The notes beneath the pieces were generated by a model. It made no database searches. It was not told the origin of the DNA and worked only from the letters and a program-made list of their open reading frames with translations. Of a DNA stretch of 64,000 nucleotides, positions 1 through 12,039 are shown piece after piece. This DNA is from Sabethes cyaneus (lineage: Eukaryota > Arthropoda > Insecta > Diptera > Culicidae): assembly GCF_943734655.1 (NCBI RefSeq), contig NC_071354.1, positions 56,523,544-56,587,543 on the forward strand. The letters are read 5' to 3'. The translations under genes and the position numbers were made by a program. The first letter of the stretch is position 1. Every line of letters starts with the position of its first letter.

Positions 1-221
1 TCGTCGACTTCTTTCCGCTGACAGCTCGCCGTCCCGGTGTTTTCCCGAGTTCCAGCGAACGTTGTGCAGCAGTAGCAGCAGCGGCAGCCGCATTTCACAG
101 GCTAATTTATGGGGTTCTGGTTGATTGCGAGGAAAATGAGATGAAAGCGAAACCTTTTTCTCCACCTGTGCGCGCTCGGACGAGTTTGGTTTGGATGGGG
201 TGCTGCACAGTTTCACGGCGG

Positions 222-249
222 GGACGAACGTACGAACGAACGAACGAAC
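222..249. repeat. ACGA tetranucleotide microsatellite
   Basis: About six imperfect copies of ACGA in tandem. Simple sequence repeat with no visible coding context. Confidence 0.85.
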
Positions 250-1619
250 AGAGGAAGGCTCAGCCTGATAGAAAGTTGCCTTATTGATGTTGGTTGGAGT
301 TTTTCCTCTCTTTACGATCAATCAGCACGAGTGGCGTATCGCTGTTTCAGAGTAATGACTTGTTTTCGCCGCCATGGCTGCATCGCACCGCACACAGTGC
401 GCCGTTGCTGCAGAACTGCAGGCGAAGCACTTTGTCGTCGTCGTCGTCGTCGACGATGACGATGTCGCCGGTGGAAGTGGATAGGATTGGGTAAAGTAGC
501 ACAGTGCTGTCTTGCTTTCAGGATGTCGCATTTTTGCTTCAATAGTGTAGTCATTTTTTGTAGTTTAAGAATGAAGACTTTTATCTAAATGCCGATAACT
601 CAGGTTTTAAAATTCTCGATTATTCTAAGAACTAATTGGTGGCATACACATTCCTCTATTCATGCACCCTAAACTACAAGAAAACGGACACGAATTGCCT
701 ACATGCAGGTGGGTGGTTTTCCCTTCACAGTTTTATGTGCAGAGCACATTAAAACCTCGAAAAATCTAATTCGTTCGGGTTTATTCAAATACGAACATTG
801 TTCGTACTAGGAACGCCAAGCATGCAATTAACCCCCTCTAACTTGCTGAATTCCGAAACAAATTTTCGGAATTCAGCGTGCAACAAAGTGCCTATATTAG
901 AAAATGCAACAGATTGACACTTTTGCACTTGCCGCTGATAGGTCAACGGAGCTGTCGGATTTAACCAATGCGTACGCCGTACGATGCTCAGAGCTCTCGC
1001 CTCGCCGGCTTGCCGGCATTTGGCCAATCCATCGCCACCGGCGACCGTCTCACAAGGCAGGGAACAACAATTTGTCACTCGTTAAGTTAATTCAATTTAT
1101 TTTTAGCAAACCGGGAGAATGTCGCCTCGTGCCTTCACCATCACCTTCGGGTGTGGGCACTCGCATATCTGTAGCATTCTCAGTAGCAGCAGTGGTAGCG
1201 GCGCCGGCGGTGCGTCACCTCTGCCACTACTAAAGTCAGACTTTTGATTTGGCAAATACTTTAAAATAGACAAAGTTGCTCCAACCGTTTGAGGAACCGA
1301 TTTGGGTTACGTAGCTGAATGTAGCTTATGTGCATGGTTAGCAGGGGGAGCATCTTTCGTCGCCACCTCGTAACCACGGGTGCCGATTGACTGCATGCCG
1401 ATATGTACGGCGCGGCATGGTTGAGCTAAATTTAGCTGCGGAAATATTTTTACTACGACTGCACGAATACACACACCCATGGGCGGCGCGTTTTTCCAGG
1501 TTGAGTAAAATGAAGTAATTTCCCCAGTTGCAGATTCCCGAATGGAGCAAGCGGACGGGTCCCGGTGTGCGCTGTAGCGAATGTCGTCACACTTGTTTCG
1601 TCTCGATTGTGGGCAGCCT

Positions 1620-1639
1620 CCCCCCCCCCCCCCCCCCCC
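1620..1639. repeat. Poly-C homopolymer run
   Basis: Twenty consecutive C residues. Length may be unreliable because such runs are prone to sequencing error. Confidence 0.95.
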
Positions 1640-2869
1640 TATTTGCTGCTGCTCGGTCCGGGGTGGCAGCTGGCAGGGGCTGGAAAATATATGGCAAATT
1701 TATGAATTATGGATGTGTTACAACTGGCGCATTAAGTGCCGCATTTGATTCACCACGTCGTCGCGTCGGATGGAAAGGATTTCGGTAAACGTTTTCTTCA
1801 TGTGGTAGCGTTTTGCCGTGCGCACCAAGGCGCATGTAGTTAAATGTGGGTGCTTATTTCGGGAGCTACAAATTGGGTGAATGAATTTATTTGATATCCA
1901 CTTTGCGGAATGTCACTGCGGTTATTCATAGGTAAATTAGGACTGTTTGAGCGGAATATGGTGCGGTTCGCCATTGGGACAATTTATGCGCTGCTGACAT
2001 AGATAACACATTAGGCAAACTGTTTATTTCTGCGGATTTGTGCTCCTGTGGCGGTACAGAGCAACAGAGATCCCCAAGGTTTATGACAATATGACTACTT
2101 TGTATGACTGTTTGTGATAGAACTGAAACTTTTCGTTAATGAATTTTTACGATAATGCCTCATTTTATAACAATTTGATCACACGAGTATCGGGGCGGCA
2201 GCTCAAAATTAGTGGCATTTTTATTCTGCATCTGATTTAATTTTGTTTCAAGATTTACATTCGACAGAGGGGTCGGTAGAAGAAAGTAATGTCTCTTCTT
2301 CACCTGTTACAGTCAATTCATCGGCGCTCTTTTCCCTTCACGCCTTGTCCCACTCTATTTGGATACTCTATAAGTACCTTTGTTTCATTATCTTTCTTCA
2401 ACCGTCACTTCCACCGATTGTAAAAACTACCGGTATAAAAGATTAATTTAATGACTGATATCATCATAAAGGTCAACGCAAAAACATGAGTTTAGTCTAT
2501 CATATATTGAATTGTTAATTTTACGCAGGGGGAAGATGTGGCTTCCAGGTATTTATACCATCATGGAGGATTGGCGTAGAATATGTAATGTGTGTTGTTT
2601 ACACATCATTTCGGTAGTAGCCGGTAGCGTGCAACTGGCACAGAGAAAGTGACAGGAGTTTGGCTGACAGCTTCCCGCGAAACTAGGAGTGCGAGTTAGT
2701 CGCGCAGGATACCAAATCATGGAATTTTACAAATATTACCCCGATAACTCTCTTGAAAAAGCGCAAAAAGTCTCTAGAACGATTTAATCTAAATGATGTT
2801 AGGAGACTAACGACACGTTCAAAAATGTTCCCACGGCACTGGCATGATGTCAACAAGAAACTGTGAGTT

Positions 2870-3900
2870 GGAGTGACCTCAAATACGCCTGGGCCTGACG
2901 GAATATCTTCCTATGCGCCGACGTTTTCTGTGTGCTTTCAAGATACATGCTGAACGAAATCGGTTATATTCCCGGTACTAAAAAAGATGGTAAAAAGAGC
3001 ATATCCATTTAATTAGTTACCGACCCTACTATATGCTGGAACAACCCAAGTAGCACACTTTAGGTCAATTTGGTTGAAGCAACCGGATTACGACTGAAAT
3101 TAGTTACAATTCGGTTACTACAACTACTTTGTAACAACCGTGCTAGTAGAACTTTTTCGAGTTGCAAAACACTACACTTCTCATTTTGAGTGGTAGATCT
3201 ACCGGCACCAATTTCGTCTAGTTCTCATCGCTTAATATACATGAATCACGCCAAGTTGATGTGATTTATACCGAACTAAAGCATTCGATAGAAGCAATCA
3301 CCATATTATGCTTGAGAAAGTTCACCATCAGGATGTGTTATTAAACCCTATCTAGTGGTACAAATTGTACCTGACTGATTGTTAACTGAGCACCAAATTG
3401 GGATCAACTGAATCAAAAGAATTTCTCAACCGTTCAGGTGTCCCACAAGGCAGTAATTTAGGAGCAACTATGAATTATCAAAACTGCCACTGATTAACAG
3501 TTGCTGCGAATGGTTATCGGCAAGTTTCACGACTGGTGCAAACGCTACGTTAGGGTAATTAACGTAGCAAAAAGCTCGATAATAACGTTCACAAGGAAAA
3601 AGTATCTAATTGTATGGAGGTACAGCATACTAAATGAAGTCGTAGAAAGACCCGTTCTATACCATTTACATCGAAAAGGTGGCGAAACCCAGATGAGAAA
3701 TCGCCTTACGAAGCAAGCACGTTGTCAACTCCTGGGAATGACCACTCTTGAAAAGTGACGAAACGTCCAAAGCATGACCTTCGTCTGCAAAATATTACTG
3801 GGAGATATCGATTCACCGTATCAAATCGTGAGCAAAATTGATCGAAAAGGGCTATATCTTTTCGAGTTTATCCACTTCAAATTTTAACATGAATTTTTTA
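2870..3900 (+). pseudogene. CR1/Jockey-group LINE reverse transcriptase relic
   Basis: Decayed non-LTR retrotransposon RT read across several frames with stops. In order along the plus strand I see TPGPDGIS (finger region, about 2885), GRSTGTNFV (about 3190-3220), a motif-A-like region with AFDRSNHHIMLEK in mixed frames (about 3280-3310), SGVPQGSNLG (motif B, about 3435-3465), then an open stretch at 3501-3758 with WC, VITFTRKK-like and Y.I residues typical of the RT thumb. A later FVCKILLGDIDSPY block at about 3780-3830 is typical of the C-terminal part. The YADD box is missing between 3470 and 3500, so there is an internal deletion. A MITE splits the relic at 3045-3150. It cannot encode active enzyme. 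The clade (CR1 versus Jockey) is inferred. Confidence 0.75.
3045..3150 (-). mobile_element. Small MITE, TIR CCCAAGTAGCAC (family M1, copy 1)
   Basis: A block of about 106 bp that recurs at 12138-12244 and 26776-26880 in the opposite orientation. The ends are CCCAAGTAGCACA and, on the other strand, TCTACTAGCACGG, which form imperfect terminal inverted repeats. The centre carries a second palindromic pair around the GACTGAAAT core. No coding capacity. It interrupts the LINE relic on both sides of it, so it inserted later than that element. Confidence 0.75.
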
Positions 3901-4479
3901 AGAAGACTGTAATGAAACGAAGGTGTTTAAAGCATCTAAACAGATTAGGAGATTGGGACGATACGTGAAGGGGAAAGAAAAGAAAATTAGGTAAAAGAGG
4001 GTCTAGTGTTGATAAAATTACAGAAGCAAAAATCTCATTGAGAAATTTTAACCATGATTAGAAACACCAAACTCACATACGAATTTCTCTCGTCTCATAC
4101 GCGGTGCTTCGGTCGCTACGCTAAATTCAACTGTGAACATTTTCCATTCTTCCACAACCGGCATTGCGGTAACAAACTGGAGAGCAAAGAAGTATCTCTC
4201 ATGACAGGAAAAATCAGCAGCAAAAAATGCCGCACGTTTTCATTAGAGAAAATCCAACCAAGAGGATTGCCAAGGTATCTCAGTAACTTGAGACTCCCAA
4301 GTCGGAAGTGCTTGTTATTATTAAACCAACGACACGCTTTGACGACTGTTCTTTCTAACGAGTGTTCTAAAGAGTGTTGGTGGGTTAATAATGCTGGTAC
4401 TTCTGGGGTATTGAGTTACCTTGACCATTCCCTTAACTGAATTTCTCTAGTTTTCATTAATTAAGATGGCAAACAAATT
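3901..4479. other. Unassigned DNA with one unrecognised open frame
   Basis: Contains an ATG-initiated open frame of 128 codons at 4054-4440 (plus). It has no motif, signal peptide or repeat that I recognise, and its composition does not stand out from the surroundings. I treat it as probably spurious. Nothing else is supported here. Confidence 0.4.
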
Positions 4480-4613
4480 GACGGCGGGGTCAGTCCCGGC
4501 GTAGTGGTTAGCATTCACGCCTCTCACGCCGAGGACCCGGGTTCAATTTCCAACCCCACAGAAGTCACGAATGACCCAAGCTGTTAAAGTGACCATAATC
4601 TAACAAAAAAAAG
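4480..4613 (+). mobile_element. tRNA-derived SINE
   Basis: The block has RNA polymerase III internal promoter boxes in order: an A-box-like GGCGTAGTGGTTAGC (about 4498) and a B-box-like GGGTTCAATTTC (about 4539), spaced as in a tRNA. The head begins near GGGGTCAGTCCC and the tRNA-like part ends near CCAACCCCA, so a weak acceptor stem is possible. About 45 bp of non-tRNA body follows, ending in an A run at about 4605-4612. TTGACG occurs just before the head and again just after the A run, a possible short target-site duplication. It is a SINE rather than a tRNA gene because of the tail, body and imperfect stems. Confidence 0.75.
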
Positions 4614-5969
4614 TTGACGTTTTTCTTTCTTTATAGTTTAGTTCTTTTAGTGTTTTAGTTTAACTTTGCGATTTAGTTATAGATTCATTCTCTCACGCTC
4701 TCTCACAGCTACGTATCCCGGGAGAGAAAGCCTGTGCTGCTCAACATCGACTTTGTATATATGTGTGTATAGCACTGTCAGAAGTTGAAGCAAAGTAGAA
4801 TATAATCAAGCTGGAAGAAATATGTAAGAGGCATGTGCCGACGACAGACGAACTCATGCGAGAGCTATTCTGCCATAGGATTTGGCAAGACATGATTCAT
4901 AGTTAATTTTGATTTTTGATGAGTTTTCAGATTTTGAGATTTTACCATCACTAGGTGTATCATTAAAGCAACGCTTATCAAAAGTATATGTACCGTTCCT
5001 CTTTACCCAAGCTGGGGTATTCGCTGATCGAACCAAATTTTGATGGGAGCCAATTATAATCGGATTCGCACTCAACTTTTTCTCCCAGGACCCTTTGAAA
5101 AAAGACCAGGCCGTTCAGGGCCGCTAAATGTACTGGTTTGTGACACAAAAATTGTAGACATTTGCCATTTTTTTCCTGCGATTGCTCTTGCGGCAGGGTT
5201 CTAGTAGGGTATGTTGCTACATCGTCGTAATTGCCTATTCCCGTCCTATCCAACACAAATTATTAAAAATATCAGCATTTTTATGACACACAATGCAAAA
5301 CTAGTTATTCCCTAATATTTTAGTTTGCTGTCCATCACATGCGATCAATCAAAGTGAGCTGAGATCTATTTAAATGCTTTTTATCATTAAAGAAGTCCTA
5401 CCAACCAGCCAAATTTCCTACGTTTTTTCGTGCGACGAAGAAGACAATGTCGACTAATCGTTTTAATTTCCGTCATTCATAAATGAAAATAACTCACGCA
5501 AGGCATTGTCGTTATTCTACAACCAAGAAAACTTGCCTGACCTACAGAAATTTTGTAGAAAAACATTTGTCATGCCGTCCTACACAAATACATGCGCGTT
5601 AGCTTCGTAAACATTGTTGTGATTTTGTAGTTCGGACGATGAAAAATTTTGATGGACGGATTTTAAAACGGTACGACGAATTTTAGAAATAAAGTCAGTT
5701 GCGTAATTTCAATAATATGCTTTAATAGTCGCTTTTCAGTGATTTTAAAGTTAACGGATCGGAAGGTAAGTGTGTTCTAGTGTTCAAATTAGCACAAGAA
5801 CTTTTGGAGTATTCATTAAATCTATCCAACAAATGATGAAAATTAGAATGGCTTTACTTAGTACGACGGGAATTAGAAAAAAAACCTACATACGCACCGT
5901 ATCGTACACCCATTGATGCGGTAGAGAACTAGTCTTCACTAATACGAAACGGTTTTAATATCCTCTTTT
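4614..5969. other. Unassigned AT-rich DNA
   Basis: No gene recognised. There is a consensus-like splice donor (GGAAG followed by GTAAGT at 5766) after an AT-rich stretch, but no coding exon or matching acceptor that I can defend. Small open frames on the minus strand at 4854-5256 show no family features. Confidence 0.45.
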
Positions 5970-6976
5970 GCTGTTGCGCACCTAAGCACAGCATATAGTT
6001 TCCCCTAAACAACACGGTTTTAAATAAGAACGCTCCCAATAAGAATGGGGGTATGAAATGGGAGAGGCAAATAGGAAAAGCGCCCAACATAGCTTTAGTC
6101 ATTGTAAGCTTCCACGTGGCCACACCTGGAAATACTTCAATTTGTATAGCTAGGAGGTGCGGGGTTGCGTGGTTTTCAATTTCTAACCTTACAATTGTAA
6201 TTTTAGGCAACCATTGAACCAGATGACTTTATTTTTAAGCGTTATATTGTTTAATCTGTTTAATTTTCTGTAGACTAATATATTTTCAAAGAGCGAAATA
6301 AAGCGCTATATCCTTGGCCAATTGCAGTCTGTCATCTGATCTAAGTGCCATAAGTTCAACCCCGAGGGTCCGGAGTGTCACTTAAGCTTTATTAGCAAAG
6401 ATACTCCCAAAGATTGTAAATCTATCATTATCTTGATGGGAAGCGTTTGGTACGGGAGGTCCACGCTTTCTTTCTTCCCCGTAATTTCAATGAGTTTAAT
6501 GGAATTTGACATTATTTCTGGTCCCACTGGATTACTTGGAATTCTCTCTGCGGTACATGCTGCGTAGTCGGCCTGGCCGTTGACAAGAAAAATTGATTCA
6601 AGTAACCGTCATTTTCCAGGGTGCTTTCAAGAATTGGCAGCGTTAGTGTGAGATTAGATTAGATTAGATTAGAACGCTCCCAATAAGGATGGCTTCGAGT
6701 AATAATTAAACTTTATCGTTTATCCATACTATTCCAGCTAGAACTGTAAACAAGAAGTGACGAATGCGTGTCATTTCCATATGACATTTTGTGTGACTGA
6801 TCATCGCACATAAGAAAATGTTTGCTACATGATACATGATACTAGTACGTATTTGGACTAGTTTCGACGCTTACCAATGGTAGGCACTGTCAACACACAA
6901 ACAGTACGGAGCGATGATATTGGTTAAGAGTCATGGCATTGCATGTATAGAAAAAGGGTCAACCGTTTCACGGACT
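5970..6976 (+). repeat. Dispersed repeat R-A, copy A (interrupted)
   Basis: Homologous to 19170-19530. Shared landmarks in the same order are GGTTTTAAATAAGAA (about 6017), CATACTATTCCAGCTA (about 6725), GTCATTTC..GACATTTTGT (about 6770), AAAATGTTTGCT (about 6816), ACGTATTTGGACTAGT (about 6848), TAGGCACTGTC (about 6882), AGCGATGATATTGGTTAAG (about 6910) and a closing GTATAGAAAAAGGGTCAACC. In this copy about 620 bp separate the first landmark from the rest, and the 22 bp segment GAACGCTCCCAATAAGRATGG is present on both sides (6027 and 6672). An AGATT pentamer run (6651-6672) lies at the right border. No coding capacity seen. Confidence 0.75.
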
Positions 6977-9900
6977 GAAACTAAGGGTGCGCCTTCTAAG
7001 TTAGGGTGGGCTCGAAAGGCATCACTTTTGGTAACTCTTGCCTTTAGACTACTTTTTTTTATTAATTAGTAAGCTAAATTATTAGTCCGATATCGATAAT
7101 TTTAATATTAAATGAGAGAAATTTTAAAAATGATTTTAGGAAAAATAATTTACTGATTGTTGACTAGGCCTAACTCAAAAGGGGGCAAGCGTCGAATAAA
7201 AAAAACCGGAACTAAAATTTCAGAAAAGAATCTAGTACCTAGTATCTAGTAAGTTTCAAACAAAATTGTAGCACGTTTATGAAATTAATGCATAATAATT
7301 GGTGTCGACATTAGTACACGACTGATAATGTGGATTTCGATTTGATTTTTTTCCGACACTATCTGCTGCAATCCTTCCGTGATAGTACGTCATCATCACA
7401 CTCTAATAGTTTCAATCCATGATTACCAACACCTGGCACTAAACAAGCATCCTCCCCCAACTGTGGTTACCGGCGACCGTCCCGTTCTACCCATGAGCCC
7501 ACCGAGGACAAATATCAATTTCTTATGTCCGCTCACACGTTGAAGATTTAGTCTCGAAACCTGCCGATGCCAGATGAGCCTAGCAGCAGCAGCACCAGCA
7601 GCAGTAGTCCATATTCCCGTTGCTCACATCCATGCTTACTTATTTATGACAGAGTCTCCCCGAGCAATCCTTCCCAGCAGTACGAGTCCACGGTCGCTTG
7701 GCTCTGCTGACATATCCGTGCCGTCCGTGGTAAATGGAATGGATTCACTCGTGTTCTCTCTATCTCTCGAGACTGGATCCGTTGCTTCTGTTGATGTATA
7801 AAAGCGCCGAGCAAAGCATAAAGTAAACGAAAATATATTGAGATGAAGGCTTTTTAATATTACAGAAAATCGTGACGTGAATACGGCAAATGCCGCATAC
7901 ACTCCGAAGGAACCAGTACTACAAGCGCACCGTATTATCCCGTTCGTTCGGTTTGCTTCGGATTGTTGAGCCTTTTCTCAAATTTCCGCATCTCGTCCGT
8001 AGACAAGCCGTCGGTAATGGCGTCTACCGTTTCGCAGTCGACAACGTGACGGTATGTTCGGGGACGATCGGTGTTGCGGAATTTGTACTGTTTCTTAGAT
8101 CCCGGCATGCTTACCACGTGCACCAACCGAAAATAGCACCAAGCACACATATCGCCATCGACTGTATATCCTTTCGTTGTGGCGCTCACCAGAGGCCCAT
8201 CGCAACCGAGCGGTGAAAAACGATAGAGTATACAAAAGGAATGCTGGTAAAGTAGCAACGATGTCTATCCGGAGTTCTGTGGAGACATTATTGACAGGCA
8301 TCAGATGGATTGAATTGACGCTTGGTACACAAATTCAGCAAAGTTCGACATCAGAACCAAAAGCTGGGGCTCAGCATTACTGTACACACACCTGCAAATG
8401 GCCATCCTCGGGCGTAGTTTTACGAGCGTATTCCCATACATTAATTAAAGCAATCGGTTTAGGCTTTTAAGGTGTACCTCACGTCGTTGTCCTCTGTGGG
8501 CATCAGTCGAACGGTGGCTAGGTCTATAAAGTATCGGAGCTGCTTGATGCCACTCACTTACATCGTTTCTTTGCGAAAGTCAGAACATCGCATAAAATAT
8601 TCATCTGTAACGAGAGCTTCTGCTCGCTCGCTCGCTCCTTATAGCATCGGATATAATGCCACAAGGGTACCCACTGAAGAAGGATTCATGACCATAGCAT
8701 ATCGGTTTGAAAAACGGTCACTTGAACTAGAGTACTCCGGAGCCATTGGCAATCCAATCGAACCGAGTGGAAAATGTGGAGTTGTAAAATTTCACCGATT
8801 TATTTTTAGATAAATTGGATTGGTTTGTTGCTCCTTTGAGCCAGCATCGGCTGGTGCCTTTCGGTGAACTGAATTCTACCGACAAAGGATGTGTTCAAAA
8901 CATTTAGTTGTTTAATTAGTTACAATTAACGACGCAGTGAAATTTTGGTGAGCTTGTGGATATCGAAAACGATTGAAATTAGCCTAATTTTACGCCTTCG
9001 GCAGTAAAACCAAACTAATAATGAAAATCAATACGCATACTTACGTACTTAGTGCAGAAAAGGGCTTTAAGATCAGCCAGGCTAATGGGTGGCACAACAA
9101 AACCGGGTCGATTTGATTCTCGTTCCCCGAGGTTCAGCAGCCGGGAGTAGCGATCCGGCCTTTGCTAAAGCTGCCATAATCCAATTTATGCTGCAAAGTG
9201 GCTTTCTCGCAAGAAAGGTTTCCCGGCTGTTGCCGCCCCAGCCAACCATTCGCCCGGCTACGTCGAGGGGCCGCTATCGGTGGGATGAGATCGGGCGCGT
9301 TAACATGGATAACATCACATGAGGACGCGCTGAAAGGATACGCTGCTGTGTTTATGTGGGTTTGTTAGGCGTAGATGTTCAGTGTGAGTCAGAGAGAGAG
9401 ACCGGTGCGGCGGCGGGCGACGCGCTACAACTGGCCTGGCAGGCGACGACGGTTGTTCGCGTTACACGAGATAGGATTAAGGCGACGAGATTTTCGTCTT
9501 TAATGCGATGAAAAATGGGCTGCCGGGGATGAGTGCTGGCGCTGCGCTGGCTGGTGGTGTCGAGCTCCGAGCTCGTTCGCTTGCTCATGCAGCGAAAAAT
9601 AGCAACATGCTCGGTGGGTTTAAAGCCGGTTAACTGGATTAGCGAAGCATATCAAGTGGTTGCGATTTATGTTTTTCTCGCGTCATCCGGAATTTATTTT
9701 TCGGCCAAGAGTGCCGTTAATGAAGAGATTAGGATGCTGTTGGCTGGTGTGGTTTGAGCGATTATTGTCATGACTAAGTGGGTCAGGATTCAGCCTTTTG
9801 TCTGAAGGGCTTAAGCATGGAGCGTGATGCTGGAAGTTACTTTCAGAAAGAATGGTGAAGATAGCTACAATGAATGTACAGAAAATTCCCAAAATTTACT

Positions 9901-10189
9901 TGGTGTTAAGGGGCTATAATCCAATTACCCACTCTATTATGGTTATGAAACGATTACTGGGTTTGGTAATACGAGCGACTAACTAGATATACTGCTTTAT
10001 TATTCGACCGATGCATACATTTGATTGAGCATAATGATAATTGATAATGATTTATTACTTTTTAAGGTTTACTACAAACAGCGTCCGGCCACAAAAAAGA
10101 TTTTTTTCGTTTCAAAATATGTGAACTGGATGTTTGTAAGATACTGACAAATTCGAGGAATTCCAACCCACCAGAGAATATTTGATGCG
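6977..10189. other. Unassigned DNA
   Basis: No recognised gene. A CAG-rich patch lies at about 7580-7606, and overlapping open frames on both strands between 7570 and 8820 lack domains. GC content rises around 9090-9560, where short frames also overlap on both strands. These could be conserved non-coding or untranslated sequence of a neighbouring gene, but nothing in the sequence proves it. Confidence 0.45.
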
Positions 10190-10375
10190 TTCTTCATGGC
10201 TTTCAAAGGCCATTCCACTACCTCAAATTTATTGGATTTTCATTATTTACAGTGTTGGGTTCACCAGGGTTCCTACTTAGAGCCTCTCATATGCGAATTA
10301 CATGTGTGATGTGAATGCAATTCTTCAATACAAAAGATATCATTTTCAGAATTACACATTTAAAATTTATTCTCT
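10190..10375 (+). pseudogene. LINE reverse transcriptase fragment (internally deleted)
   Basis: In one plus-strand frame GHSTTSNLLDF (a GRST..TNLL-like motif) is followed almost directly by VHQGSYLEPLI, which resembles the VPQGS.LGPL motif B, and then by a degenerate stretch that aligns with the YADD neighbourhood. Some hundreds of bases present in intact RTs are absent between the first two motifs. It is non-functional and similar in type to the relic at 2870-3900. Confidence 0.55.
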
Positions 10376-10514
10376 CAGTTCTTCCTTTATACCCTTGATC
10401 GTAAAACTCCAAAAATGAGAAAAGTTGTCAAAAATTCGTATGTTTAGAAAGAAAACCGTTTTTAAAGTTTAATTTTAAATTCGTATGGCGTTTTTGAATG
10501 CTTTGTTTGTTCAA

Positions 10515-10625
10515 TCAATCATTTGTAACCACTGCCATTTGAAGAAGGATAGAAAAACACAAACACGAGAAGTCCTATGTTGCTACCTTGAGGAACGCCC
10601 AAGGTATTAGTATACAGAGAAGGGA
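10515..10625 (-). pseudogene. LINE RT motif-B fragment
   Basis: On the minus strand the frame reads LGVPQGSNIG followed by LLVFVFF, matching the VPQGS.LGPLLF signature of CR1/Jockey-group reverse transcriptases. A stop lies soon upstream and another downstream, and no YADD box follows. This is a short relic only. Confidence 0.5.
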
Positions 10626-11229
10626 AACAAGAGTCAAATCACCCACATGGAGCTTTGTTGCATTGGTAGGAATTGGCCTATTCAATAAAATTCCGAGATG
10701 TGCGAATTGTAAATTTGTTTCTCTGCTGCCTTACAGATAAATTACTAACATAACTGGACCCTACTAATGTGAACACCATTTTTTAAGACTAAGCGGGTTC
10801 GTCTATCCAACTTAACTATCAATTGTGTATGACGTTTAGTTACTTTAGAGTGGGGACGCACTCAAATTCGCTATTTTTTTAAACGTTAACAACTGCTAAT
10901 CATTCAACAAGTTAATCATTCTGTATTTTTATTTTATGGTTATATGTAAAGGAAAATAACTGATATATAAATCGAGGTATCACTGATAGACATATCAACA
11001 CAAATGACATCAAATCGTGACGCACCATAGAAAGCATTTCGGAAGCCTTCATCAACTTCAACTCAGTTGAGCTTATCGTTCATCTTACTCGTTTCGGATC
11101 TGTAAAATGGAGGTTTTCCATCTTGCTCGCACAGGTATACGGTAAGAGTTTGTCTCTGTGTGACCGTTTACACAGCACTCGAGCTACTACGTGCTCTACT
11201 CTTCAACGTCAACTTGGTTTAGTTGAACT

Positions 11230-11430
11230 TTCAATGACACAGACAGAAAGCAACAATCTGAGCATCAAGAACATCGAAGTCCTGCCGATGCGTGCAGCTT
11301 TTACTATCAAAATGTCAGAGGTTTACAAACAAAGATAGTCCATATTCCTGTTTCTGTTATTTCGGAGTTGTGGCCAAATAATTCGGTGTTCTTGAATATT
11401 TACCTGATTCAAGAATTCTTGTCTCATGAG
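11230..11430 (+). pseudogene. LINE endonuclease N-terminus fragment
   Basis: The plus-strand frame from about 11290 reads FYYQNVRGLQTKI and then a stop-bounded tail. The YYQNVRGLRTK sequence at the start of the endonuclease domain of the LINE at 62927-64000 is almost identical. No further endonuclease motifs follow before the purine-rich domain begins at about 11470. Probably a truncated relic of the same LINE group. Confidence 0.5.
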
Positions 11431-12039
11431 CGATAAACAGTATGCTGTACGAGCAAACAGTTTCTTATGCAAAAAGAGCAAGGGGAAAAACTAGACAAAA
11501 ACAGGACAAACGAAAAAGATAGAAGAAAAGCAAGAGATAGAAAACAAATGCGAGAGTGAAACGCTTAGCATAGTTATGATAAAAAAAACACGGGTGTTAA
11601 AATAAAAAAAAAAAACTAATATGAAAAAACGAAGAACAAAAGAAAAATCATGACACTATAAAAGGAGAAACTGTACAAAAAACATAAACAGTGGAAAATA
11701 AGAAAACCCGAGGTAAAGTAAGAGGAGACTGGACGGAAAAAGAGGAAGAACGTAACAGAAAAGAAAAAAAAATGCGAGAAAATGAGGCAGAACGATAAAG
11801 AAAAGGAGGAAAACGAGAAAGAAAATGAGGACAAACTGGACAGAAAAGGACAAAAAACGAAAGAAAAAAGGGAAACCCGGGATAGAAAAGGTGGATAGGC
11901 AAGGAGGCAAGGAGCCAATACAGGAGCTGGAAAATTGAGAAACGAGAACAGAAAACGAGGAAAATGGAGAGAATAAAATGAAAACAGAGAACAAACGGGA
12001 TAAAACGCAAAGCAGAATGTTACATAAAGGGAGAAAAAG

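Larger units (their letters stand above)
1..2869. other. Unassigned non-coding DNA
   Basis: No coding region recognised. The stretch is moderately GC-rich near the start, with CAG/CAGCAG and TCG triplet runs (about 70-90 and 435-455), an ACGA tetranucleotide run at 222-249 and a pure C run at 1620-1639. Short open frames here have no family features and overlap on opposite strands, so I do not call them. It could be intronic or intergenic. Confidence 0.6.

Noticed and set aside
3501..3758. Independent small gene of 85 codons
   Set aside because: Its residues match the thumb region of the LINE RT relic that surrounds it, so it is part of that pseudogene.
4480..4554. Functional tRNA gene
   Set aside because: A and B boxes are present but the acceptor and anticodon stems are imperfect, and it is followed by a SINE body and an A tail.
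5766..5771. Splice donor marking a host exon
   Set aside because: GGAAG/GTAAGT is a good donor match but such sequences are common by chance; no coding exon, acceptor or conserved frame accompanies it.
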